DNA of 6,668 bases from Actinomycetota bacterium (lineage in GTDB: Bacteria; Actinomycetota; Humimicrobiia; Humimicrobiales; Humimicrobiaceae), in contig JAMCVO010000057.1 of assembly GCA_023475715.1 (NCBI GenBank), positions 1-6,668 on the forward strand, written 5' to 3'. Within the stretch, counting starts at the first letter, position 1; every line of letters begins with the position of its first letter. The position numbers and the translations under genes are program-made. The notes beneath the pieces were generated by a model, which saw only the letters and a program-made list of their open reading frames with translations, searched no databases and had not been told where the DNA came from. Of this stretch, positions 1 to 5,972 are shown one piece after another.

Positions 1-350
1 GTCCTTATTACTATTGGAACAATACATTGGCCGCCAAAAGTGTAACGAAATTTTGCAGCCTGATTTACAATCTGATCCATTGCCATTGTAATAAAATCAT
101 TGAATGGAATTTCAGCAATTGGCCTGCATCCTGTCACTGCGGCCCCAAGTGAAAGACCTATGATTCCCTGTTCTGAAATGGGAGTATCCTTAACTCTCCA
201 TTCTCCAAATTCGCTGTAAAGATTCCCGCTGACCCTGAATTCTCCGCCATAAGGACCAACATCCGTTCCTATTAGGAAAATATTGCTATCTCTTCTCATC
301 TCCTCCCTCATGGTTTCTCTTATAACTTCTCTAAAAGATAGTTCTATCAT
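1..350 (-). CDS. ThDP-dependent dehydrogenase E1 component, beta subunit (N-terminal part, cut by window edge)
   Basis: This is the first ~116 residues of an E1 beta subunit (pyruvate/branched-chain 2-oxoacid/acetoin dehydrogenase family), read by translating the minus strand. The protein starts MIELSFREVIRETMREEMRR and continues with family signatures in the right order: a GTDVGPYGGEFRV block (about residues 29-41), RVKDTPISEQGIIG (about 52-65), whose Glu is the conserved residue contacting the ThDP aminopyrimidine, then GAAVTGCRPIAEIPFNDF (about 69-86) and the MDQIVNQAAKFRY helix. Family members are about 325-340 residues, so roughly two thirds lies beyond the left edge. The ATG at 350 is supported by GGGAGG eight bases upstream. 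It follows the alpha-subunit gene by 41 nt, as expected for partners of an alpha2beta2 enzyme. Its acetoin-dehydrogenase-like partner suggests an AcoB-type subunit, but the true substrate is not determinable here. Confidence 0.93.
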   Translation of the reverse strand, partial: MIELSFREVIRETMREEMRRDSNIFLIGTDVGPYGGEFRVSGNLYSEFGEWRVKDTPISEQGIIGLSLGAAVTGCRPIAEIPFNDFITMAMDQIVNQAAKFRYTFGGQCIVPIVIR

Positions 351-358
351 TATTCAAA

Positions 359-364
359 CCTCCC
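359..364 (-). promoter_or_regulatory. Shine-Dalgarno site of the E1 beta gene
   Basis: GGGAGG on the minus strand lies eight bases before the ATG at 350 and fixes that start. The ten bases GGAGGTTTGA here also occur in front of the E1 alpha gene (around 1363-1372), so the two subunits have similar initiation regions, consistent with matched expression. The 41-nt gap holds no other signal that I can see. Confidence 0.75.
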
Positions 365-391
365 GATAATTTTTAAAATAAATATAAATAT

Positions 392-1357
392 TTAATCTGC
401 ATATACATCCTCAAATGCTGTTTCTGGAGCAGGTTTAGGGCTTTTTCTTGCAAAATCTACAGCTTTATCAACCATTTTCTGAACCCTAGCTATGTAAGAC
501 TTTCTTCCTGCTTCATCCAATATTTTTTCACTCGATAATTTTTTCTCAATCCTTTTTATTGGGTCTCTGTCCAACCAGTAGGCAATTTCATCTTTACTCC
601 TTACGTCCAGGTCCCCTTCAAAATGTGTATGATGCCTGTAAGTAAGGCAGTTTATCAGTGTCGGGCCTTTACCATTTCTTGCTCTTTCAATTGCTTCTTT
701 TGAAGCCTTATAAACTTCAATTACGTCATTGCCGTCAATGTTTACTCCGGGAATACCATATCCTGACGCTTTGGAAGCTAGGTTGTCATATACTTTACAA
801 ACCCTGTCAAATCTTGTTCCAACAAGATACATATTGTTTTCTATAACAAAAACAGCAGGCAAATCGAAGGCAGATGCTATGTTCACACCTTCATGGAAAC
901 AACCCTCAGTTGTAGCTCCATCTCCAAAGAAAGCTACTGCAACTTGTTTCGTTCCTCTTAATTTAGCTGAATATGCAGCACCGGAAGCAATTGGAATGCC
1001 CGCACTAACAATGCCATTTGCACCTAAAACTCCAATGCTGAAATCAGCTATATGTAGAGAACCGCTTCTGCCTTTGCAGTAACCGTCTGTCCTTCCATAT
1101 AACTCTGCCATCATTTTGTTCATATCTCCGCCCTTGGCTATCATATGTCCATGACCTCTGTGTGTGCTTGTAATATAATCATCCTTATTTAAATTGTGGC
1201 ATACTCCGGTTGCTATCGCCTCCTCTCCAATGTACAGGTGTGTAAAGCCTTCCTGCTCTGTGGTAAAAACTTTTGATTGGGCCTGTTCAAAAAGTCTGAT
1301 TTTTAGCATTCCCTCATACAGATTCAGCATCAAATCTCCACTAATATCTTTATCCAT
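392..1357 (-). CDS. ThDP-dependent dehydrogenase E1 component, alpha subunit (acetoin/pyruvate dehydrogenase type)
   Basis: This 321-residue protein is the catalytic alpha subunit of a cytoplasmic E1 that uses thiamine diphosphate to decarboxylate a 2-oxoacid or cleave acetoin and passes the acyl group to lipoyl-E2. Visible landmarks are HRGHGH at 66-71, GRSGSLHIADF at 96-106, GANGIVSAGIPIASGAA at 112-128 and the ThDP/Mg motif, which starts with GDG at 145-147 and ends with the Asn pair 174-175. The phosphorylation-loop equivalent TYRHHTHFEGD is at 239-249. Its HFEGD wording and the short length match AcoA-like acetoin dehydrogenase subunits better than long PdhA proteins, so acetoin or a related 2-oxo compound is a reasonable but unproven substrate. 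The start at 1357 has tandem Shine-Dalgarno sequences; Met10 (1330) is a less likely alternative. The beta subunit follows after 41 nt, and a degenerate M24 protein precedes it by 65 nt. No E2 or E3 gene is visible in the window. Confidence 0.94.
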   Translation of the reverse strand: MDKDISGDLMLNLYEGMLKIRLFEQAQSKVFTTEQEGFTHLYIGEEAIATGVCHNLNKDDYITSTHRGHGHMIAKGGDMNKMMAELYGRTDGYCKGRSGSLHIADFSIGVLGANGIVSAGIPIASGAAYSAKLRGTKQVAVAFFGDGATTEGCFHEGVNIASAFDLPAVFVIENNMYLVGTRFDRVCKVYDNLASKASGYGIPGVNIDGNDVIEVYKASKEAIERARNGKGPTLINCLTYRHHTHFEGDLDVRSKDEIAYWLDRDPIKRIEKKLSSEKILDEAGRKSYIARVQKMVDKAVDFARKSPKPAPETAFEDVYAD

Positions 1358-1358
1358 C

Positions 1359-1374
1359 TTTCCTCAAACCTCCT
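1359..1374 (-). promoter_or_regulatory. Tandem Shine-Dalgarno sequences of the E1 alpha gene
   Basis: AGGAGG (1374-1369) lies 11 bases from the ATG at 1357, and a second purine tract GAGGAAAG (1365-1358) lies directly before it. The perfect site is slightly far and the second slightly near; together they support this start over Met10, which has only a GGAG inside the coding sequence. Confidence 0.6.
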
Positions 1375-1422
1375 GTTAAATGTAATTATAATATTATTAT
1401 TGTCCAAAAATTTTGCAGGAGC

Positions 1423-2778
1423 TTAATATTTTGCACCAACAAGATGCTGGACATTTATTGGAAGTCTATTTAAAACTTCGACATCCCTGCCAAATTTACC
1501 TAAAGTCTTCTCAACTAAAATAAAATCCAAGTCCGGAATGACTATCTCGTTCCACATATTCCCCACACCTCTAACTGCGACATCCAGCATTGTGACAATC
1601 CTATTGCCAAGAGGTTCTTCGGAATTTAAAGTAATCGCTCCATAAAATTCCTGGCATTCGGTATAACCGGCATTATGGGTACCGGTATATGGTTTCTGTC
1701 TTACAAGATCTATCTTTTTACCGATCATTGCTGATACCTCATCCTCGCGTGATCTGAAATAATCAACTAAAGCCTGCTCCTGGATCTTTGCTGGCAGGTT
1801 TTCTTTTGCTATCTTTATATAACTGTTTAACCCAACTCTGAAGGCTTCCTCTACAAATTCAATCCAAAATTTCTGCTGGTCTGTTATTTTTTTAGGATCC
1901 AGAGTTGCAACTATACTTGCCCTTTCGCATGCCGTAAGACCATCTCTTTTGGGTGCAACTCCAAGTTGGACTAAATCGCCTTCATTTATCTTCCTGTTAA
2001 GGGCTTTCCCGATAAGCGTCCTATTAGCTTCATTTGCAGTAACCATAACATCAAAGCCAAATTCTTCAGCACCGAGCTCTTGCCCGATTGCATATCCCCA
2101 TGCTGAAACTTCACTCTCGTACATGCCGGGCTTCAATATGGCAAGCATCCCTTTGAGCATTTCATCACAGACCAGGCTTGCATCTCTTATAAGGTCCATT
2201 TCAGCTTCTGATTTTTCATATTTTATTTTGTAATAAAGAGTTTGGGCATCAACAACTTCCCCCGAACTTCCCAGATATGAAAGGATGTATTCGTACATAT
2301 CCACAGGAAATACTGCTCTGGAGGTTAGAAGTCCTACAACTTTAGGCTTTCCATCCGCAGCCTGCCCTATAACATCCTCAAGTTTTTCAGCATCTACCGG
2401 ATAATCTTCGTCAGCAAGCTTCAGCATTTCTACCTTATGAACTTTAACTCCTGCTCTTGGAGCAAGCTGTTCTGCAACATATCCACCTTCCAGCCCGGCA
2501 AGCAAGTGAAAACCGCCTTTGCCTATCACACCGGCTACAGGCTCGATAGTAATATTTGTATTTCCCGCAAGATAAGGAATATCCCCGCTATAATGTTCAT
2601 TTGAGTATACAAATGCACAATCTATTCCATTAAATGTAAGTGCTTCGATTACCTTCTGCTGGCGCGATTTAAATTCAGCAGTTGTAATTCTTTTTAATTT
2701 ATCAATATAAGGAGACTGCTCGAGTATTTTTGAAATTGTCTGTGCTTCAGTAAGCCACTGTCTTGATCTAAATGTCAT
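1423..2778 (-). CDS. Creatinase/Xaa-Pro peptidase-fold (M24) protein with degenerate metal site
   Basis: This 451-residue protein has the two-domain build of the creatinase/prolidase family: a creatinase-N-like domain (about 30-175) and a pita-bread M24 domain (about 185-430). The family reading is supported by YEKSEAEMDLIRDA (187-200), ILKPGMYESEV (214-224) and NEGDLVQLG (265-273). Typical members bind two metals through two Asp 11 residues apart, a His and two Glu. Aligned by eye, the first Asp is Gly273 (or Gln271), the second is Cys284, the His is kept as His368 in THNAGY, the first Glu falls at Leu398 with Asp399 beside it, and the last Glu is Leu417. Ordinary metallopeptidase activity is therefore doubtful. 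A creatinase-like hydrolase or lyase on a small non-peptide compound, or a non-catalytic partner, is more likely. The ATG at 2778 has an imperfect AAGGCGGA site six bases upstream. No signal peptide is seen, so it is cytoplasmic. It lies between the oxidoreductase and E1 alpha genes. Confidence 0.85.
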   Translation of the reverse strand: MTFRSRQWLTEAQTISKILEQSPYIDKLKRITTAEFKSRQQKVIEALTFNGIDCAFVYSNEHYSGDIPYLAGNTNITIEPVAGVIGKGGFHLLAGLEGGYVAEQLAPRAGVKVHKVEMLKLADEDYPVDAEKLEDVIGQAADGKPKVVGLLTSRAVFPVDMYEYILSYLGSSGEVVDAQTLYYKIKYEKSEAEMDLIRDASLVCDEMLKGMLAILKPGMYESEVSAWGYAIGQELGAEEFGFDVMVTANEANRTLIGKALNRKINEGDLVQLGVAPKRDGLTACERASIVATLDPKKITDQQKFWIEFVEEAFRVGLNSYIKIAKENLPAKIQEQALVDYFRSREDEVSAMIGKKIDLVRQKPYTGTHNAGYTECQEFYGAITLNSEEPLGNRIVTMLDVAVRGVGNMWNEIVIPDLDFILVEKTLGKFGRDVEVLNRLPINVQHLVGAKY

Positions 2779-2845
2779 TTATAATCCGCCTTTATTAAAT
2801 ATTTCAACTAAATTAATGAAATCACATGAAATTACATTCTGTTCA

Positions 2846-3871
2846 TTATACTTTTAACACTTCGCCCTTTTCACTGGATTGCTTTATAAGGTCAAGTATC
2901 CGTACAACTTCGCTGGCTTCATACATGGTCACAAAATTTTTCTTCCCCCCCTTCATATGCTGGATCAGATCCTTATAAAATCCCCCTTCAAGGCCCGATT
3001 CTTTAATACCGACAAGCTTTAAGTTTTCTATTTCGTTATTTCCATCATTCCTGATGTAATTAATCTCTATTTCATCCCAGAACGGCTCGTTTTTACCTTT
3101 CACCTTCAAAGTACCTTTTGTACCTATTATGTGCCATCTCGGAAGAGTGATACGGCTATTATTGCTGCATTCCAGCTGATGGTATACATTGCCTTTGAAG
3201 TTCAGTATTGCCAGGAAATGATCGTCTACTTCACTTGACCAGACAGCATTCTGAAGTATCCCGAAAACACTGACAGGGTCTCTGCCCATTATCTGGAGAG
3301 TCTGGTCTACAAGGTGAGGGCCCCAGTCAAAAAGCATTCCACCATAGAACTCTTTTTTTACTCTCCAGGGATTTGCCATCCCTTCTATCCCCCAGCTTGG
3401 CCAACCTTCATCACAGAAAAGCACAAAAGCTTTAAGTACAAGTATTTCACCTAAAAGTCCGGAGCTTATAACTTCCTTAATCAAAAGAAAATCCCTGTCC
3501 CAGCGGCTAGAATGGTGAACGTATATCTGTTTCTTGTTTTTTTCTGCAGCTTTTATCATGCGGTGAGTGCTTTCATAATTTACGCTCATGGGTTTTTCTA
3601 CTATTACATCCCTGCCGCTGTTAAGGGATTTTATTGTTAGCTGTTCATGGACTTCATTTGTCGTGACTATTACAACCATATCCATATCTTTTATCTTTAA
3701 GAACTGATCGATATCAGAAAAAACAGGTACTTTATACTGCGCTTCTATTTCCTTGTGTCTTGATTTATTTTTTTCACATATTGCAATAAGAGACATTTCC
3801 CTGTTATCTAAAATCCACTGTGCATGGGCCTGTGCCATTTTACCCATTCCGACTATTCCCATTTTCATCAT
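2846..3871 (-). CDS. Gfo/Idh/MocA-family NAD(P)-dependent oxidoreductase
   Basis: This 341-residue cytoplasmic dehydrogenase belongs to the family that includes glucose-fructose oxidoreductase, inositol dehydrogenase and MocA; members act on hydroxyl groups of sugars, inositols and related compounds. The N-terminal Rossmann fold starts GIVGMGKMAQAHA, with G8, G10 and A13 in the GxGxxA motif. Glu33 at the end of the second strand would favour NAD over NADP. The hallmark EKP motif is at 92-94 (VEKPMSVNYE), supplying the catalytic-region lysine. The C-terminal substrate domain has GGMLFDWGPHLVDQ (177-190), with the conserved D182, H186 and D189. Length is normal for the family. The start at 3871 has GAGGTGG six bases upstream; ATG codons 3868 and 3862 are possible but less well spaced. 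It sits between two M24-fold genes (gaps of 68 and 67 nt), implying a step on the same compound or its cleavage product. The substrate is unknown. Confidence 0.94.
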   Translation of the reverse strand: MMKMGIVGMGKMAQAHAQWILDNREMSLIAICEKNKSRHKEIEAQYKVPVFSDIDQFLKIKDMDMVVIVTTNEVHEQLTIKSLNSGRDVIVEKPMSVNYESTHRMIKAAEKNKKQIYVHHSSRWDRDFLLIKEVISSGLLGEILVLKAFVLFCDEGWPSWGIEGMANPWRVKKEFYGGMLFDWGPHLVDQTLQIMGRDPVSVFGILQNAVWSSEVDDHFLAILNFKGNVYHQLECSNNSRITLPRWHIIGTKGTLKVKGKNEPFWDEIEINYIRNDGNNEIENLKLVGIKESGLEGGFYKDLIQHMKGGKKNFVTMYEASEVVRILDLIKQSSEKGEVLKV

Positions 3872-3877
3872 ATTATT

Positions 3878-3884
3878 CCACCTC
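3878..3884 (-). promoter_or_regulatory. Shine-Dalgarno site of the oxidoreductase gene
   Basis: GAGGTGG on the minus strand is six bases before the ATG at 3871 and is the best ribosome binding site in the 68-nt gap. The rest of the gap is A/T-rich, with a short TTAACTGTTAA palindrome at 3901-3911 and no recognisable terminator. Confidence 0.7.
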
Positions 3885-3939
3885 GCAAGTTTATTATTTT
3901 TTAACTGTTAATTTCTCAAAGAATTCAATTTCATTTCTG

Positions 3940-5106
3940 TTAAATCACCATTATTGCAGGTCTTATTACCTTTCTTCCTTCAGCCATTACTTCCTGCATG
4001 GGCCATCTGTCATCCCATGTGACAAATTCAAGATTTTCTTTTCTGCGAATATATACGTCTTCTGCCATGACCCCCGGCAATGAAGGATTCCACCCGATCA
4101 TATTATTCTCCTTTATAACATAATCGACACCGTCCATAATCTGGTTTTCCCTGGCCAGATAACCGGTTGTTCCGCCAATTGAATGGTTTCGCCACTCTTC
4201 GGGGCTTATTCCAACAGAGTCATATATCTCCGGAAGTTTTTTATATATTTCACTTAAGTTTGTTCCGATTTTTGCATTTGTATTCAATAAAGCATAGACG
4301 GTTTCAATTTTTCTATTATTCTTCAGAAGTGTTTTATTGGGGTCGCCAAAAGACACAATTCTGTTTATCGGATAAGTAAAACCCTGATATTTTCCTACAC
4401 CGCAAAAACTATAATGTTTTAAAATCTTCTTATCAGTTACAACCTGATGCCTGTATTTAAACGATCTCTCATCGCCACCAAGCAATTGGACAAATATCGT
4501 AAAGCCTCTCTTAATACATTCTGCTGCAAATGTTGCTGCAATTTCATTTTCCCGGATTCCGGGTTTTGAATCACTACATACATCAGTAATTATAGCTGCA
4601 GCTTCTTTTCCGTACTTTATATATCTTTCAGCCTCATAAGGTTGAAATACTGAACGAAACTGGCTCAGATATGGATTTATATTAATCTGATCAGGAAATG
4701 CGGGGTTATGAGTATCAGTTCCATATCTTCCATTACCTGCAATTCTGATTGATTCTTTTGCCTGGCTGTTGCTGTACCATTCATATTTGACAAATTCAAA
4801 AGGGTAATTAAAGAATTCTTCATCCTGGACTCTCCAGAAATCACCATTTTCAGCTATAACAATTACTCTGTCCTTTGTGATCAATATTCCGATCAGGCTG
4901 TTCTGGTCATCCCACAATACGTGGTTATTGCCTCCGGCTGTCAGCCAATATAAATTATATTGCTGAGTAAGTATAATACCCTTGAGATTCTGCCGTTCAA
5001 TAATCAGCCTAACCTCTTTTATTTTTTCTTCTATCTCCAGGGTTCTCCTGTCATCTTTATCCATTTTTTCTCCAGAAATAATATCTTTATTCATCCTAAG
5101 TACCAT
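3940..5106 (-). CDS. Creatinase/Xaa-Pro peptidase-fold (M24) protein, metal ligands mostly lost
   Basis: This 388-residue protein has a creatinase-N-like domain (about 25-150, with ILTQQYNLYWLTAGG at 45-59) and a pita-bread M24 domain (about 160-360). The linker EAERYIKYGKEAA (158-170) and KPGIRENEIAATFA (181-194) match the family helix pattern. At the two Asp positions that bind metal in real peptidases, 11 residues apart, it has Cys235 and Pro246. His308 (NHSIGG) is kept, the first Glu is Asn340 (GWNPS), and the last Glu is kept as Glu349 (MAEDVYI). His220 (KYRH) is also kept. A two-metal aminopeptidase mechanism is very unlikely; a metal-free hydrolase of the creatinase kind is the closest known precedent. 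It differs clearly from the other M24 protein in the window, so it is not a recent duplicate. The start at 5106 is one base after the permease stop codon, with AAGGGAG six bases upstream; Met15 at 5064 also has a good site and cannot be excluded. Confidence 0.83.
   Translation of the reverse strand: MVLRMNKDIISGEKMDKDDRRTLEIEEKIKEVRLIIERQNLKGIILTQQYNLYWLTAGGNNHVLWDDQNSLIGILITKDRVIVIAENGDFWRVQDEEFFNYPFEFVKYEWYSNSQAKESIRIAGNGRYGTDTHNPAFPDQININPYLSQFRSVFQPYEAERYIKYGKEAAAIITDVCSDSKPGIRENEIAATFAAECIKRGFTIFVQLLGGDERSFKYRHQVVTDKKILKHYSFCGVGKYQGFTYPINRIVSFGDPNKTLLKNNRKIETVYALLNTNAKIGTNLSEIYKKLPEIYDSVGISPEEWRNHSIGGTTGYLARENQIMDGVDYVIKENNMIGWNPSLPGVMAEDVYIRRKENLEFVTWDDRWPMQEVMAEGRKVIRPAIMVI
5069..5074 (-). 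promoter_or_regulatory. Alternative internal Shine-Dalgarno for the first M24 gene
   Basis: TGGAGA lies four bases before an in-frame ATG at 5064. Starting there would remove 14 residues and give the N-terminus MDKDDRRTLEI. The removed stretch precedes the recognisable domain, so homology by eye cannot decide between the two starts. Confidence 0.4.
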
Positions 5107-5107
5107 A

Positions 5108-5959
5108 TTATTCTCCCTTCAATGCCCCCGCAGTCAAACCTCTTACAAAGAATCTTTGACCTATAAGGTAAATAATTATCATAGGTACCATTGAAGCAAA
5201 AATTCCTGCAAGTATTACCGGTTGATTGATCCTGAACCTTCCCTGGAACTGTATAAGCCCAACCATAAGTGTTGTAAGTTCATCTTTTTGCAGGAATATC
5301 AGCGCTATTAAAAGTTCATTCCAGACCCATAAAACACTTACTACAATTAGAGTTATAAGGGCAGACCTGCTCAGCGGAATAATGATCCTTGTAAAAATAC
5401 CCCAGTCACCGCAGCCATCAATTCTTGCTGAATCGACAATGGATTCAGGTATTGTTATAAAAAAATTCCTTAAAAGATAAATATTGAAAGGTAGCATAAG
5501 CCCGACATAAATTATTATTGCGCTCCAGTATGTATTTACAAGGTGTGCTCTTGTTGCCAGAACAAACAGTGGTATGATCATGACTATAGGCGGTATTATC
5601 ATCAGGGCAATAATAAAATTAAAAATTTTTTCTCTTCCGGTAAAATTAATCCTGCTGAATGCATAGGCAGCAATTGCTGATATTGCGACTGCTATAGCGA
5701 CTGATATAACTGTAACTATTGTGGAGTTCTTAAACCAGATAAAAAGCTGCCCATCTTTAATCAGTGCCCGGTAATTATCTAAAACAAATGGGTTTGGCAG
5801 ACCGATCTGATTTTTTATATAATCCATCTTTGTTTTGAAGGATGCCAAAATTATATATACGATAGGCGACAGCACGACTGCCGAAGCTATAACTAAAATA
5901 AACTGCCTTCCAGTCTCGATAAATACTCCTCTTATTCGTTTTTTTGAATTATTTTCCAT
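5108..5959 (-). CDS. Carbohydrate-type ABC transporter permease (MalG/UgpE/AraQ family)
   Basis: This 283-residue inner-membrane permease forms, with the preceding gene product, the channel of a CUT1-type ABC importer. Six hydrophobic segments are visible at about 20-40, 77-101, 112-135, 143-163, 198-222 and 248-270. The cytoplasmic EAA loop that docks the ATPase is at 172-195 (ESIVDSARIDG, then IIIP), with Asp-Ser-Ala replacing the usual Glu-Ala-Ala. The end GLTAGALKGE is the typical MalG-family C-terminus. The frame is open up to an ATG at 6025, but that start would overlap the upstream permease by more than 50 nt. I chose the ATG at 5959 because AGGTGAGG stands just before it and the N-terminus MENNSKKRIRG then precedes the first membrane helix normally. 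It is 13 nt after the upstream permease, and the M24 gene begins one base after its stop. The family points to sugars or sugar derivatives, but the substrate is set by an unseen binding protein. Confidence 0.94.
   Translation of the reverse strand: MENNSKKRIRGVFIETGRQFILVIASAVVLSPIVYIILASFKTKMDYIKNQIGLPNPFVLDNYRALIKDGQLFIWFKNSTIVTVISVAIAVAISAIAAYAFSRINFTGREKIFNFIIALMIIPPIVMIIPLFVLATRAHLVNTYWSAIIIYVGLMLPFNIYLLRNFFITIPESIVDSARIDGCGDWGIFTRIIIPLSRSALITLIVVSVLWVWNELLIALIFLQKDELTTLMVGLIQFQGRFRINQPVILAGIFASMVPMIIIYLIGQRFFVRGLTAGALKGE
5113..5119 (-). promoter_or_regulatory. Shine-Dalgarno of the first M24 gene inside the permease 3' end
   Basis: AAGGGAG is embedded in the last codons of the MalG-type permease, six bases before the ATG at 5106. 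With stop and start separated by a single base, translation of the M24 protein is probably coupled to that of the permease. Confidence 0.6.
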
Positions 5960-5962
5960 AAA

Positions 5963-5970
5963 CCTCACCT
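5963..5970 (-). promoter_or_regulatory. Shine-Dalgarno deciding the MalG-type permease start
   Basis: AGGTGAGG lies three bases before the ATG at 5959 (five bases if AGGTGA is taken as the core). The upstream in-frame ATG at 5980 has an AAGGAG only one base away, too close to function well, and the ATG at 6025 lies deep inside the previous gene. Confidence 0.6.
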
Positions 5971-5972
5971 TT

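Noticed and set aside
729..1082. Plus-strand open frame of 117 codons opposite the E1 alpha gene
   Set aside because: It lies wholly antisense to a well-supported E1 alpha gene, has no family resemblance, and is explained as a shadow of that gene's codon pattern.
1385..1390. Minus-strand TATAAT in the gap before the E1 alpha gene, a possible -10 box
   Set aside because: No acceptable -35 hexamer lies 16-18 bases upstream; the nearest TTGGAC is only 11 bases away. A TATAAT by chance is expected in such A/T-rich sequence.
1949..2233. Plus-strand open frame of 94 codons opposite the second M24 gene
   Set aside because: Antisense shadow with low-complexity Ser/Pro/Ile-rich translation and no recognisable domain.
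1423..2778. DMSP lyase DddP as the identity of the 451-residue M24 protein
   Set aside because: Length is similar, but the metal-binding acids that DddP keeps are missing here and the context is a sugar-type importer operon.
2779..2845. Weak inverted repeat (ATTTCA ... TGAAAT) in the gap after the oxidoreductase gene, considered as a terminator
   Set aside because: The six-base A/T stem has a ten-base loop, no GC-rich core and no following T-run, so it does not look like an intrinsic terminator.
3891..3919. Possible promoter (TTGAGA, 17 bases, TAATAA) before the oxidoreductase gene
   Set aside because: The -10 match is poor and the implied transcript start would fall inside the Shine-Dalgarno sequence, leaving no usable leader.
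3820..4083. Plus-strand open frame of 87 codons spanning the gap between the oxidoreductase and first M24 genes
   Set aside because: The translation is rich in Tyr, Ser and Phe, as expected from reverse-complemented A/T-rich DNA, and most of it overlaps two supported genes.
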